Source: Bagarius yarrelli (Eukaryota; Chordata; Actinopteri; Siluriformes; Sisoridae). Taken from it: 64,000 bases of DNA. Below, piece after piece: positions 1 through 11,500 of the stretch; positions within the stretch are counted from its first letter, which is position 1, and every line of letters begins with the position of its first letter. The position numbers were made by a program, and so were the translations under genes. The stretch is from the NCBI GenBank assembly GCA_005784505.1, contig VCAZ01000117.1:954501-1018500 (forward strand), in the 5' to 3' direction. The notes beneath the pieces were generated by a model that was given only the letters and a program-made list of their open reading frames with translations, searched no databases and had not been told where the DNA came from.

Positions 1-329
1 CACTTAAACCGGATGCAGGATATAAACACACTATAAAGAATATAAAAACAGAGAAATAATCAAACAGGGGTTTGATCAAATCCATCACCTTTTCTGTGCA
101 TCTCATTGAGGCCTGATATCCCGTCCATCCTGCAGCATTCGGATGTGAAATATGTTCTAATGTTTATGAGATTTCGGTCTGAAATGCACGGCCCTGTTTT
201 CAAATATAAAGTTTATTTCTACTAAATATGACATCGACTGTAATGCTGTTTATGCCTGGACGTGCTTAAGAAAAGAACAACTAGATAAGTCAAGATAGGA
301 CAAGATAAAGCAACAACGACAAAAAAATT

Positions 330-815
330 AACAGTGCGAGATTAGATCAGATTAGATTAAATTGGATGAGATTAGATTAAATGACATGATATTAGATTAG
401 ATATTTTTTAGATTAGATTAAATTAGATTAGATTAGATAAATTTAGATTAGATTAGATTAGATTAGATTAGAGAATATGAGTTTAGATTGGGTTAGATCA
501 GATGAGTTTGGATGAGATAAAATGAGATGAGATTAAGTTGGATTTGAACTGGATGAGTAGGTTAGATGAGATCAGACTAAATTGGATGATATAAAATTAT
601 ATTAGATAAATTTAGATTAGATTAGACGAGTTTATATCAGATTAGACGAGTTTAGAGATTAGATTAGATTGAGATTAGAGAATAGATGAGTTTAGATTGG
701 GTTAGATCAGATGAGTTTGGATGAGATGAGATTGAATTGGATGTGTGGGTTAGATGACATTAGATTAAATGAGATTAGATTAGATAATATTAGATTAGAT
801 TAGATGAATTTGGAT
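330..815. repeat. Degenerate AGATT/TTAGA pentanucleotide array
   Basis: About 480 bp of GATTAGATTAGA-type units with point changes. A longer stretch (GAGTTTAGATTGGGTTAGATCA type) near 480 recurs near 690, showing higher-order duplication. Confidence 0.9.
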
Positions 816-956
816 TAAGATTTCAACTTTATAGTTATTGTGCAGAGTACAGTACAGAGCCAATAAAATGCAGTTCTCATCTTAGCCAGATTTGCAAATA
901 GTTAAATGTCCAGAAGAAAATCCAGGCATCCCTGTTTGACCCGTGGGAAAATCAGC

Positions 957-981
957 CTCCTCCTCCTCCTCCTCCTCCTCC

Positions 982-1018
<37 letters not shown>
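957..1018. repeat. (TCC)n then (CT)n microsatellite
   Basis: Compound pyrimidine tract: about 8 TCC units then about 17 CT units. Confidence 0.97.
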
Positions 1019-1022
<4 letters not shown>

Positions 1023-2589
1023 CTCCTTTAACCGACTTTACACAAATCTCCTATACATTAATTTTATCACTGATATCATTAATCAGATTATTGTAGCAGG
1101 TCTGAATAATCCACTTCAGCATGAATAGAGTCCAAGCGAGGACGTTTCCACAGCTGGACTGAACTGCACCAAAACTGCAGCTCTCGCGCGGAACCCCGGC
1201 AGATGTGACTAAAACAGTGTGACTAAAACACACTCCTCAGACATCCCTAATGAATGTTTTGCTGCGATTTCGCTTTTTTGGCTTTTTTCCCCTCGCGTTT
1301 AAGCCCTTTAAAGAGAAGTTCACGGACAGGTCGTGCTCGGCGTGTTGAATTATTCGCTTGTGGCCATCTGGCTAATGCGCGAGTGCAAGTACAAACCCTT
1401 GACCTTTGCATATTACGAGTCGGTGCGTTTCTCCTGCTGAGAAAAGCGCTAAAGTAAGTGGCAAGTGTCATTTAACCCCTTTAGGCTTTAACTTTAAAAA
1501 AAAAAGATTACGCAGACATGGACAGTCTGATCCGGTTTCCGAGAATGTTTTATATAATTGCAGAAAAATCCCAAAGGATCGCAGTGTTAAATAAACAGTT
1601 AGAGACCAAGTGTCAAATTAACACCTCGAGTTTGTAGACCATCTGGCGTGGGAAGGAAAATGGCTACAATCAGCTATATTATTAGTAAAACAACTACATA
1701 GAGAAATAATCAGATAACAATTAAAACAACTTAATTTAGGTCACAGAAATGTGTCTAAAATAAGATCAACAAATGAAATCTTTACAAACTGACAACTAGG
1801 AAAAAATGCCTAGACATAAAAAGTGCAACACATAAAAATAAAACCTTAACTAATCGTTTGGTGTCGTTTTGTGTATGAATTCAAAATAGTGCACTAACCC
1901 TTCATCTGATGTGTATCACTCTCAATCTTTAAAAATATAATTTAATGAATTGTTTTTTAATTTAATAAATCTATTATGCCTTTAAATTAATAATATTTAA
2001 TACATTTATTCGACTTTAACTATAAATATAGAGGTTGGCTAAAATGTTTATATATATATAAGTTTATAACTAACATAAACTTACATTTATCTCGGTCTTT
2101 CTGGTATCTGTCCAACACTTAACCACTAAGCCACCACTTCCCACTTTATATTTCTTTATATTTGGTGGGAGGGAGGGGTCCAGCAGTGATACTAAGCTAC
2201 CACTTCCTGTGATTGAATTATTAATTAATTAATTATTGGATGCCATCACAAGTTTATTGTTTTATTACAATATATATATATTTTTATTTTTTTTCGCCTG
2301 GATATATTTAAACATACACAGATTACGGGCTGTAAAACAAGCATTTAGAACAATAATATTAGACAATATTAAACGTTTAATGTTTTCTTTTTATTATTTT
2401 GCTCAACATTTACAATTAATTTGATGAAATTTTTCTATTTATGAATTCATCTTAGTTCTAAATTAAAGAGAGGTCATTTATTCTCTTCATTTTTTCTTGT
2501 CCAGCTAATTTTAAAGTGAGATATATATATGAAAAAACATCAGGTTCACCTGAAAGCCTGGTGCAGATTTTCAGCTTTCTGTATCTACA
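1019..2589. other. Non-coding stretch without recognised gene
   Basis: 1250-1460 has higher sequence complexity and many CpGs, and includes TGACCTTTGCATAT. The rest is AT-rich unique-looking DNA. No exon found. Confidence 0.5.
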
Positions 2590-2705
2590 CTCCCCCCTTG
2601 TGGACTTCACTTCAGTGTGTCTGTCATTAAAATAAACCGGCGAGCAGCTCGAATCCTACTGCGCCTGCGCGTTATTTCCCCCGCCGCACATAACAAGGTA
2701 ACAAT
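2590..2705 (+). promoter_or_regulatory. Isolated GC-rich promoter-like patch with NRF1-like site
   Basis: TGCGCCTGCGCG at 2660-2671 is one base off the NRF1 consensus. It is followed by CCCCCGCCGCACATAACAAG and then GTAACA, which would serve as a splice donor at 2697. The patch stands out in AT-rich DNA. It could be an alternative upstream promoter with a noncoding exon, a promoter of an unannotated RNA, or a chance or repeat-derived island. Confidence 0.3.
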
Positions 2706-3419
2706 TTGGGGTAATGATAAGACTTTTTATTTTTTTTGTGACATAAAATGTATTTATTCGCTTTGCGCAATAAACAAACCATGAGTCATTAATGCACTAG
2801 CCAGGATATGAGGTGAAGCAACTCAAACCTAAAATAACCCTACAACAATTTTAACAATTTTAGAAATGATGGTAGCTCTAATTTTGTCACTTCTGTGATA
2901 AGGTGATGCTATTAAAACAACATATTTGGTACCTGAGATGGTATGTGAAGTATGTTTGTAGCTGATTTAAGAAAAAACATTAGTGATATCCTTTATTTTA
3001 TTAACTGTAAATATTTCCAGGTGAAAGATAATTACTAAAGATACACAATGAACAAGATTCATTTGAGTACCTGTTTATAAGAGTATGAAAACAGGTGCTA
3101 TATAAGACCTTTTGTTCATAGTTTTTTTTTAATTCTAACAGAAAATGACAAGCAAACAACAAACAAACAAACAAAGCTTCCTATAAATCAACCAAAAAGC
3201 ACTACTCTAAAACGAACAGTTGTTCACTACTTAATTACTTAAGTCACCCAATGAGATGTGAATAATCAGGGATGCAGTTGACCTGCATCAATATGAAAAA
3301 TGATAAAGGAGCAGATATAGCTAAAAAATATCTGACTTTTTATGCCATGTAGTCAAAATTCTTTTAAATAAAAAAAAAATGGCCTAGAATATAATAAAAT
3401 TCCGTTTCATTCGTTTTTA

Positions 3420-3590
3420 ACTAGTGGATATTTTCTCAAAGCAGCTTTACAAAAAAAAGATTAATATTAGACGTGAATATTGGACTGAAATGTAATTGTT
3501 TTTATCTCTATTGAACAAGCCTGACCCTCAGAGGATATGAGGAAGAAACCTTGAGTGCAACACTGTAAGAGGCGCAGTTGTGGGAAGAGA
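3420..3590 (-). mobile_element. Dispersed teleost repeat ('CAAAGCAGCTTTAC' family), fragment
   Basis: CTCAAAGCAGCTTTACA... followed by GAGGAAGAAACCTTGAG. It shares both blocks with copies at 13.64, 40.20 and 52.38 kb. Superfamily not determined. Confidence 0.6.
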
Positions 3591-3711
3591 GGTGTGTTAT
3601 GTATAATAAATAATAAAAATAATGTATGATACACTTAATACACTTAATGTATAATACAGATAAAGTGTCTTTAGCATAATGTGGTAATAATATGGAAATA
3701 ATGTGGAAATA

Positions 3712-3892
3712 ATAGTGCAGTGGTTAAGGTGTTGGACTCCTAATTGGAAGATTGGAATTTGATTCCCATCACTACCAAGCTGCCACCACTGGGCCTGTGA
3801 GCAAGGCTCTTAATCCCCAATTGCTCAGTTGTATAAAAGAGACAAATGTAAGTCGCTCTGGATAAGGATGTCTGCTAAATGCAGTAATAGTA
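3712..3892 (+). mobile_element. tRNA-derived SINE, family 1
   Basis: A-box-like GCAGTGGTTAAGGTGTTGGA, B-box-like TTTGATTCCCA, body 'GAGCAAGGCTCTTAATCCCC', and tail TAAGTCGCTCTGGATAAGG then TGTCTGCTAAATGC. Confidence 0.88.
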
Positions 3893-4149
3893 AACAGTGT
3901 AAAGTGCAGTATGATGGCAGGTTATTGTACAGTGCAGGGATTTACTTACAGAGGTTTTTGGAGTTGAGTAGGTCGACAGCTGAGGGAAAAAATGTTCCTG
4001 ACTCGGCTGGTGCGACCGAGCTGCCACTACTGGACCCTTGAGCAAGACTTTTAACTGTTTAATTAAATAAGATAAAATGAGATACATGTGTGTGAATCTG
4101 GATAATTAAATATGTAGGAGAATGTGGGAAGAGTGTCTCATGTGAAGTG

Positions 4150-4330
4150 CAGGTACATTTGGTGGGAAGTGGTGGCTCACGGTTAGGGTGTTGGACTACC
4201 AACCTGAAGATTGTGGGTTTGATTCCCAGCTTCACCAAGCCACCACTGCTGGTGCCCTGAGCAAGGCCCTTAACGCTCAGTTGTATAAATGAGATAAATG
4301 TAATCGGGCTGTTTGTCGCAGATGCTCTGT
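4150..4330 (+). mobile_element. tRNA-derived SINE, family 1 (degraded tail)
   Basis: AAGTGGTGGCTCACGGTTAG head, GGGTTTGATTCCCAG B-box, GCCCTGAGCAAGGCCCTTAA body; tail decayed. Confidence 0.85.
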
Positions 4331-4614
4331 TTTTGTTTTGCTAATTGAAAGGTCTTACAGGGTCAATGTAGAAATGACCACTAGATGGAGTAAAAAGCTG
4401 ACTTATAGAGCCATCTCTCCTCCGGACATGAGCTAAGTTCTATCACTAATACATGTCAACCAGTTGCATCCAAAAATACATTGAGCTTTAAACAAGGCTT
4501 CTGCCTTCCCAAGTCAGAGCATAAAAGATGTTGGTCTACTGATCTGTTGTCTGAAGTTTAAATCGCAGGATCACCAAGCTCTGGATGAGGGACTTAGGCT
4601 TTTACAGTAGTGTA

Positions 4615-4797
4615 TGGTATTTACATTTAGGCAGACGTCCTCATCCAAAGCAACTTACATTTATCTTTTTATACAACTGGGGGTTAAGGGCCTTGCTCAA
4701 GGGACCCAGCAGTGGTGGCTTGGTGGAGCTGGGTATCAAACCCACAATTTTCAGAGTTGGTAGTCTAACACCTTAACCATGAGCCACCACTTCCACA
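4615..4797 (-). mobile_element. tRNA-derived SINE, family 1, reverse
   Basis: Reads in reverse: tail (TTACATTTAGGCAGACGTCC), body (GGGTTAAGGGCCTTGCTC), B-box complement (GGTATCAAACCCACA), head complement (CACCTTAACCATGAGCCACC). Confidence 0.88.
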
Positions 4798-5484
4798 CAT
4801 ATGGTATGCATGTAACATGGTTCTAGTAGAACCAAATGAGCGTTAGTGTCCTATGATACAAGCATAAAGCTGTGTTGGCTGTTATAACCTGCCTTTGGTA
4901 GAATCCCTGTTACCTTCTTATATCTATTTCTAACATAGAAGATGAAAACCATTTTGATATCTAGGTTTATTTAAAATTGTATTGCATGATATACATTACA
5001 AAACCTTAAATATGCCAGGAGTTATCCTAAAGAAACAGTACACAATCATCATATTCACAGTGACTGATTATCACCTGCTAAACACTAGTCATCATGCAAA
5101 TAATTTAAATAAATTAACAATAAAAACATTTGTCATATCATTTTCCTCAAGTCAATTTTATGTCCATGGCTTGCCGCTGTCCTCTTTTCTAGACTTGCTT
5201 CTGGCTGTCAGATGAATAAGTCCTCTCCATGTTTAAATTAGTAAGTGCACGAGTAGGCGTTGGACCAGTTTGAAAATGGCAGCTTCAAGAAATAGTAATT
5301 ACAGCCAGCGTACTGTGAGAGGGGGTTCCTGAAGGGAGATGGAGATATATTGCTCTATGACACTTCCATTTGTTCAAATGGTCACATGTGGGGGGGCCCC
5401 TTTAAAATGCTGGGCCCCAGGCAACTGCCCACCTTGCTTGCCCCATTGTTACATGTTTGCTTATAGAGTTTCTGGATTGGCCCA

Positions 5485-5675
5485 CTTTACATTTACAGCA
5501 TTTGGCAGACACCCTCATACCAGTGCAACTCACATTTATCTTTTTTATATAACTAATTAGGGGTTGAAGGCTTTGCTCAGAGGCCCAGCAGTGGAGGCTT
5601 GGTGGTGCTGGAAATCGAACCCCAATCTTCCAATTGGCAGTCCAGGACATTAACCTTTGCACTACCATCTTCCCA
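5485..5675 (-). mobile_element. tRNA-derived SINE, family 1, reverse
   Basis: TTTACAGCATTTGGCAGACA tail complement, GGGGTTGAAGGCTTTGCTC body, GAAATCGAACCCCAATC B-box complement. Confidence 0.87.
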
Positions 5676-5953
5676 TTTTTTACAATAAAAGCATATTATT
5701 GTCTTTTAGTACATGACTTATTTTGAATCCTGTGCCAGAGATTTAGATTACTGCTTCAGTTACTTTAAAAGGGTTCTAAACTAGAGCGTCTTCATGCACT
5801 GAGTCATGAAAATTCAGAGATGAATTATATAAAAATGCAATAAAATGTAAAATCAGGTTTGATTTTTCAGCATATCTCTTCTAATATCTTAAAACCTAAA
5901 TCTAATTAAATTTAGAAAACATTATTGATGCCGGTTACAGTTCATTACTATAA

Positions 5954-6108
5954 AATGTACATTTACAGCATTTGGCAGGCGTCCCTATCCAGAGCGACTT
6001 TTATCTCATTTAAACAACTGAGCAATTGGGGGTTAAGGACCTTGCTTAAGAGGCCCAATAGTGGTAGCTTGGTGAAGCTGAAAATCAAACTCACAACCTT
6101 CGGGTTAT
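5954..6108 (-). mobile_element. tRNA-derived SINE, family 1, reverse, 5'-truncated
   Basis: Tail complement TTTACAGCATTTGGCAGGCG through AAAATCAAACTCACAACC; the head is lost after 6108. Confidence 0.85.
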
Positions 6109-6759
6109 TTTAGTAAACGCTTGGGGGTGTAATGGATGGATGAATAAATTAAAAAAAAGAAAGCAATAAGCTTATGAATTTTAAGACCCTAATTCTCATC
6201 TGTACATGCTTTAGCTCATTATTTATAGGTTGTTTTCCAAAAAAATATTATTTGCATCAACTACTGTATAAAGTCAGGAACTCCTTGTTTCAGATTTTAC
6301 AGGATTTCTAATATTAGCTGCAAATGACATTTTAAATATGTATTAGCTTTGAATGGGTTTCATTAATTAGTCATTTTAACAGGATTGTACTTTTGCAGTA
6401 ATCATCAGCTAGAATATTATGCAAGTGGAAAAGCAAGAAAGAGAGAATTTGTTTTTATGCATAACCATAACAGGGTTAAGTGAACCACTGTGAGATATCG
6501 TATACCGGACATAATGGACAAATTATCCAAAACTGTTTTAAGCATTTTGTGTCAAATGCAGGAATAATATGATTGTTTTAACTGATTACATGTCAAGGAA
6601 ATAATGTAGTTACAGTGCACCAAGGGGACACAAAATATAATTTTTTAAGGTGGTTGAATATTTATAGCATGTTTATGTTGAAATGTCTATTAATTTACAG
6701 ACATAATGTGAAACTTAAGTGGCCCTCCAGTTGTTTGTAATGAAGTAAATATATATATA

Positions 6760-6786
6760 TTAGATTAGATAGATAGATAGATAGAT

Positions 6787-6826
<40 letters not shown>
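6760..6826. repeat. (GATA)n microsatellite
   Basis: About 16 GATA units with one interruption, abutting the palindromic element. Confidence 0.97.
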
Positions 6827-6828
<2 letters not shown>

Positions 6829-6832
6829 ATGC

Positions 6833-7026
6833 TTAATAAAGAAACAGATCGATTTCAATTAAACCCCCTATATGGGATTAAGGTGTCAAAGTTTGCACAC
6901 CCCTTAAAATATGCCTGCAGATGTCTTACCCTGTCTCACACATGTTAAGCGTTTTTCATCCTTCTGACACATTCCATGACGTTAATTAGCTAATTAATAG
7001 AAGTAGATGTTTTTTATATATTATAT

Positions 7027-7095
<69 letters not shown>

Positions 7096-7346
7096 CTTGT
7101 TGAAACTCAAATGTTGTTTATTTTTGTGTGCTATTTTTAAAAGGTTTAAAACTCTTGTCCCAAAACATCTGCTTCTACTAATTAGCTAATTAACGTCATG
7201 GAATGTGTCAGAAGGATGGAAAACTCCATCTGCAGGAGTAAAGTAGGGTCAAGAATTTATTTACAGGGTATTTTAAGGGGTGTGCAAACTTTGACACCTC
7301 AATCCCATATAGGGGTTTAATTGAAATTTATCTGTTTCTTTATTAA
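6833..7346. mobile_element. Palindromic MITE-like element with long inverted arms
   Basis: TTAATAAAGAAACAGAT at 6833 is matched by ATCTGTTTCTTTATTAA ending 7346. CCTATATGGGATTAAGGTGT, TTTGCACACCCCTTAAAATA and CATTCCATGACGTTAATTAG on the left recur inverted on the right. The arms (about 180 bp) flank a (TA)n core at 7029-7090. No coding sequence. Structure fits a fold-back MITE; superfamily unresolved. Confidence 0.85.
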
Positions 7347-7389
7347 TCACTATTTTAAGGTATTTACTCCCCCCCCCCCATAATTAACC

Positions 7390-8180
7390 TTCACACTTTG
7401 AGTCTTTACACTAGATTGTGTCATGTGACTGTGGGGATTTGTGTTGATTTGGAAAGTGGTGGCTCATGGTAGAGGTGTTGGACTACCAACCCGAAGTTCG
7501 GTTGGGCTCAATTCCTAGCTCCACCAAGCTACCACTTTGCTCATTTGTATAAATAAGATAAATGTAAGTCGGTCTGGTTAAGTGTGTTTCTGCCGTAAAT
7601 GTAAATGATTAAGCCACAATAGAGATCAGACACTAATGTTGAGGTGAGGAGGTCTGGGGTGCAGTCAGTGTTCCAGTTCGACCCATAGCTGTTCAATGGG
7701 TTTGAGCGAGAGGAAGTGGTAGCACAGTGGTTGAGGTTGTAAGTTGGGGAAACAACAGAAACAGAAACTGATTATTGTTGCAGGTTAAAGTTCATTCATG
7801 TGGAATTTATTCATTTCAGTAAATGTTTTGTGCAGCTCAGTCAAACAACTTGGTTGTCATGAAGCGTCGTTTAATTCTGGGATTGATCCTGGGCTTAAGC
7901 GAACTGGTGACACATTCGGGTGGATGAATTGATATAAAAAGGCAATAAGCTTTTTCAGGACTTTATTCAGGAGTCTCTCCATTCCAGCACAGCAGGTCTT
8001 TATAAAGTTCAGGGGTTTTGTGCACAGGGTTATTGTCATGCCGGAGCAGTGATTTAGTCTTTTAGTTCTAGTAAAGGAATAATCTTAGTAGTAAAGTTAC
8101 TTTTTTTTTTTACAACAGTTTGGGGAGGACACACTTATGTGGGCGTGCTGGTAAGGTGTTGACAAACTTTTGACTGTATT
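7390..8180 (-). pseudogene. Decayed Tc1-like transposon, interrupted by a SINE
   Basis: The minus strand at about 7980-8050 reads like a Tc1-transposase C-terminal segment (MTITLCTKPLNFIKTCCAG, corresponding to the HDNAPVHKA...MKTWF type). The blocks GATCAGACACTAATGTTGAG and TGTCATGTGACTGTGG recur in the other copies. Stops and gaps throughout. A SINE is inserted at 7452-7610. Confidence 0.75.
7452..7610 (+). mobile_element. tRNA-derived SINE nested in Tc1 relic
   Basis: GAAAGTGGTGGCTCATGG head, GGACTACCAACCCGAAG, tail GATAAATGTAAGTCGGTCTG. The Tc1 sequence resumes after it. Confidence 0.85.
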
Positions 8181-8189
8181 ATGTATTAA

Positions 8190-8546
8190 GTATATTGGGC
8201 AAAGATGAGTTTAGTCCAGCGCGGCTGTGCTTGATTTGCGCAATCATTAGGTCATTGGGGCTCTGGGAGGGTCGTAAGGGGCGGGACGGCGAGCCAACAG
8301 ACTGTAAGTCGCGGCCAGTACAAACTTCCTTTCTCCATGGTGTCAGACATCCAGAGCAAAGAAAGAAAAAAAAAGGGGCACCTAAAGTTAAGTTTCTTTC
8401 TAGATTTATTTTAAATGCTCTGATTAATAAAAGAGCTCAATCAGAACTTTGTTTTTAATCCTGAAAACCAGCAATGATTGTACTGCATTAAAAGGCATCA
8501 TCTGGGCTCGGGGTTATTTCCGTCATTCTGAAGGACCTCCAGGGAC
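8190..8546 (+). promoter_or_regulatory. hspa12a: Candidate promoter/5' UTR of hspa12a
   Basis: A locally GC/CpG-richer patch upstream of exon 1 includes GGGGCGGGAC at 8278-8287 (a GC box, Sp/KLF type) and several CpGs (GCGCGGC, GTCGCGGCC). There is no clear TATA box. CpGs continue past exon 1 at 8640-8700, 9480-9560 and 9940-10090. Transcription start is not determined. Confidence 0.45.
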
Positions 8547-8598
8547 ATGAAGGATATAATGACTGATAAAGAAATAGTAGTGGATGACAATATATCAG
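8547..8598 (+). CDS. hspa12a: hspa12a coding exon 1 (start exon)
   Basis: Two in-frame ATGs, at 8547 and 8559. The second begins [13 protein letters not shown], matching the human MADKE start. The first has a purine at -3 and would add MKDI. An in-frame TGA at 8529-8531 closes the frame upstream. The exon ends ATATCAG before GTATGA (8599), a near-consensus donor, in phase 1. The leftover G joins AT of exon 2 to make GAT (Asp14). The exon was found by searching for a phase-1 donor preceded by an HSPA12A-like start. The match in motif, phase and donor supports it, but the 18.4 kb intron is inferred without transcript data. Confidence 0.8.
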
Positions 8599-11500
8599 GT
8601 ATGAAAACATTTACACGCTCATTTGTTAACATTGTAAAAACTTTCTCACGTGATGCAGTTTCTGTTTGCGTCCCAAACCGCGCGTAAAAAAGGCCCGTAA
8701 ATACCACCAAGTGTGTTCGAGTTTGCGGTGTTTTTGTGGCACTAAATTTCAGCAGGTTCTGTGATTTGGAAAGGACCTTGATGTTCAACAGGGCCAGTGG
8801 GCGGAAATGAGGTTTTCCTCCTGGCTGTTTTACACTTCCTCTCTGTCCGTGTTGTTTGGGATCTGCAGCTGTGTGCGGGTTTGTGGGACTGGATTCCCGC
8901 TCAGTTTTCCACCCTTAACTGTGTACACGCTACATCCCATTGGTTAAACTGTGAAACAGACGATTGAACCCGATAATTACAGCATGATTTGAGTCCCATA
9001 CAGAAAAGCGACATAGGATAAAACACGGGGCAAAAACTTAAACGGTGCTAGTAATTCGACTCGTGAGTTGTTTGTTTCATTGTAAACGAATCGACACGTT
9101 CGAATCGCGAAAATATCGATCATTTCTTTTTAAGTCGTTTTGATAATACGCAATTTGTAACTAAAATATTTTTTATTATAAAAAATAAACAATTAGCGAA
9201 GTCAGAAATTTAGTATTAAGATGAGTTGATTCCCGCATTTATAACTTCTGTATATAGAGATTTTTTTTTCTTGAAACTTGACTATTCTAATCTTATAACA
9301 TATCAAATAAAATAAGTAGACTTTAATATCTAAATGTAGACTTTAAGCTGTAAATGTTTAAGCTTAAAACTCTTTCAAACATGAAATTATAAAATTCTGC
9401 AATTGCAATTAAATATTTTTGTACGGTGAATCAACTGATTTATTTTCGACTTGTTTAAAAGAATCGACTCTCTGAAACGAGTCGTGATGCCCGTTCCTGA
9501 ACGGCGCAGCCCGGTGTCACGTGATACAGTGCTGAAGAGCGCTGAGTCAATGCAGCAAAAAGTCCGCGTGCCTCTTTACCGCCGTCATCCTCATCATCTG
9601 TAGTGAAACCGCAAAGAGGTAAGAGAGGGGGAAAAAACCCTGAATTCGAGCTGCAGGCATGTTAAAGCAGTCGTCGGTGCGCGGAAGAGTAAAGACGCAG
9701 AGCGGTTTGTTTGTTATGACATAATTTGTAACTGGTTTTAGACCGCGCATCTTTTGCATCTCTGATGCACGAGATCAGAAATCACGGTTATGTTCTTGTG
9801 TATTGGAAAAAACTTAAACCGGTAAAGTGTGTTTGGACTTGTAGGTCGTTGACCGTTGCAGTGCAGAGGACAAACGCAGCTGTCCTTTCGAACGCAAAGG
9901 TCGGATTCCAAATGTCTGATTACGCAATGTAGAAAAAAAAAAAACCCGCAACGCGCGAGGTTCTTTTTCCAGTGAAGTCTACTATAAAGATGCAAATTAA
10001 GATGCATCCAAAATGGTGTAATCTTGTGGAATGCAGGGGCGCGTGTGTGTGTCTGGCGTTACGTGTGCGTTACGTGGCGGGAATCGAACATGCTGGAGTC
10101 ACAGCCTGAGGACAAATCAGAGGCATTTTTATCAATCAAAGCGTTGCATCCTTGCTAACGGCATGATTCTAAAATAGCTGCGCATCTGCATGTCATTCCA
10201 GCTGTCCGGATGTTGCATGTAAATGCTATGTGTTCACTTTAAGAACTGACACGCGCTCGCTAATTTGGACTCTTTGCATATGCATTAGCGCATCAGCCTG
10301 CACCATTTATCTCTCCACCTTCATCTCTGAAATATTTTAGCACCTTGCCTTTCATCCCATTGTAACCTTGACTCTCAGCGTAAATCCTAAATGCCTTCAT
10401 ATTGTGCACTACTTAGGGTAGAGTTTGTTAGTCTCCAGCCCCCTGGGGCAGTTAGAATGGACACTAATCCAGGTTGAGGCAGAGGGAGAAGCCATTATTC
10501 CTTCACTTGTGTGATACGGTGATACCAGGAGAGGGGAAGCCATTTGTGATGCGGCCTACATAAAAACACACCACCAGCACAAAAACAGCCACATTTCCTA
10601 CAGTGGCACTTTTGGCCCGTGGGCATAAAGGCCTCTTTGTTTGCTTGGGGAAAGGATGGCCTCTAAAACAGTGTGTATGCCCGCATAGTAAGTAAGAGGT
10701 TCACTGAGATTTGTTACGTTAGGCAGGTCGGTGATGTGTTTTAAAGGAACTCATGTAAACAAATCATTTTATAGACTAAAAAGTCTCAGAAGTTGAAAAT
10801 AAAATAAAATAACTGACTTTTCTGTCACTCTCTCACTTCGTGCTGAAGGCTGTCAAAGAATTTGGGCTCCTGTTAAAAAGTTGGACTTATTAAAAGATGA
10901 AGAAAATGTTTGCTATAAAGTAAACTAGGACTTTATAGTATAAGTAAAATTGGTAGAAATGCAGTAACCAATACTTAGCCCCACCTTTAGACCACCAGCA
11001 GAGGGTCTGGACACCATAGCAGCTTTTACATTTATGGCATTTTGCAGACACCCTTATCCAGGCGTCATGTATACAACTGAGCAATTGGCGGTTAAGGGCC
11101 TTGCTTAGGGGCCCAGCATTGGCAACAACCTGAAGGCGTTGGGAATCGAACCCGCATCTTTCAATTAGCAATACAACACCTTAACCTACTGAGGTAAAAC
11201 CTCCCTTTTATTGATCAAGAGTGCATCTGACTGTCATGTAAAGCAACCAATCATAGTCTGTTTTGCTCTGCATCAAGTAGAAACCAACCAATCAGAAAGA
11301 CTTTCATAGTCCTGACGAGGTTTCTATGTGTACCATATGCAAAAGACGATTAATGGTTTGTGGCTCTGATGTCTGAGAATAAATAATAGCAGAAGATCTG
11401 CAAAATCATTTTAAACCTTTTTTTTAGCACACTTAATTAACATTTTTACTTAAAGTTAAAATTCATGTTCAATGTTATGACATGTCTGAATGATTGTGTT

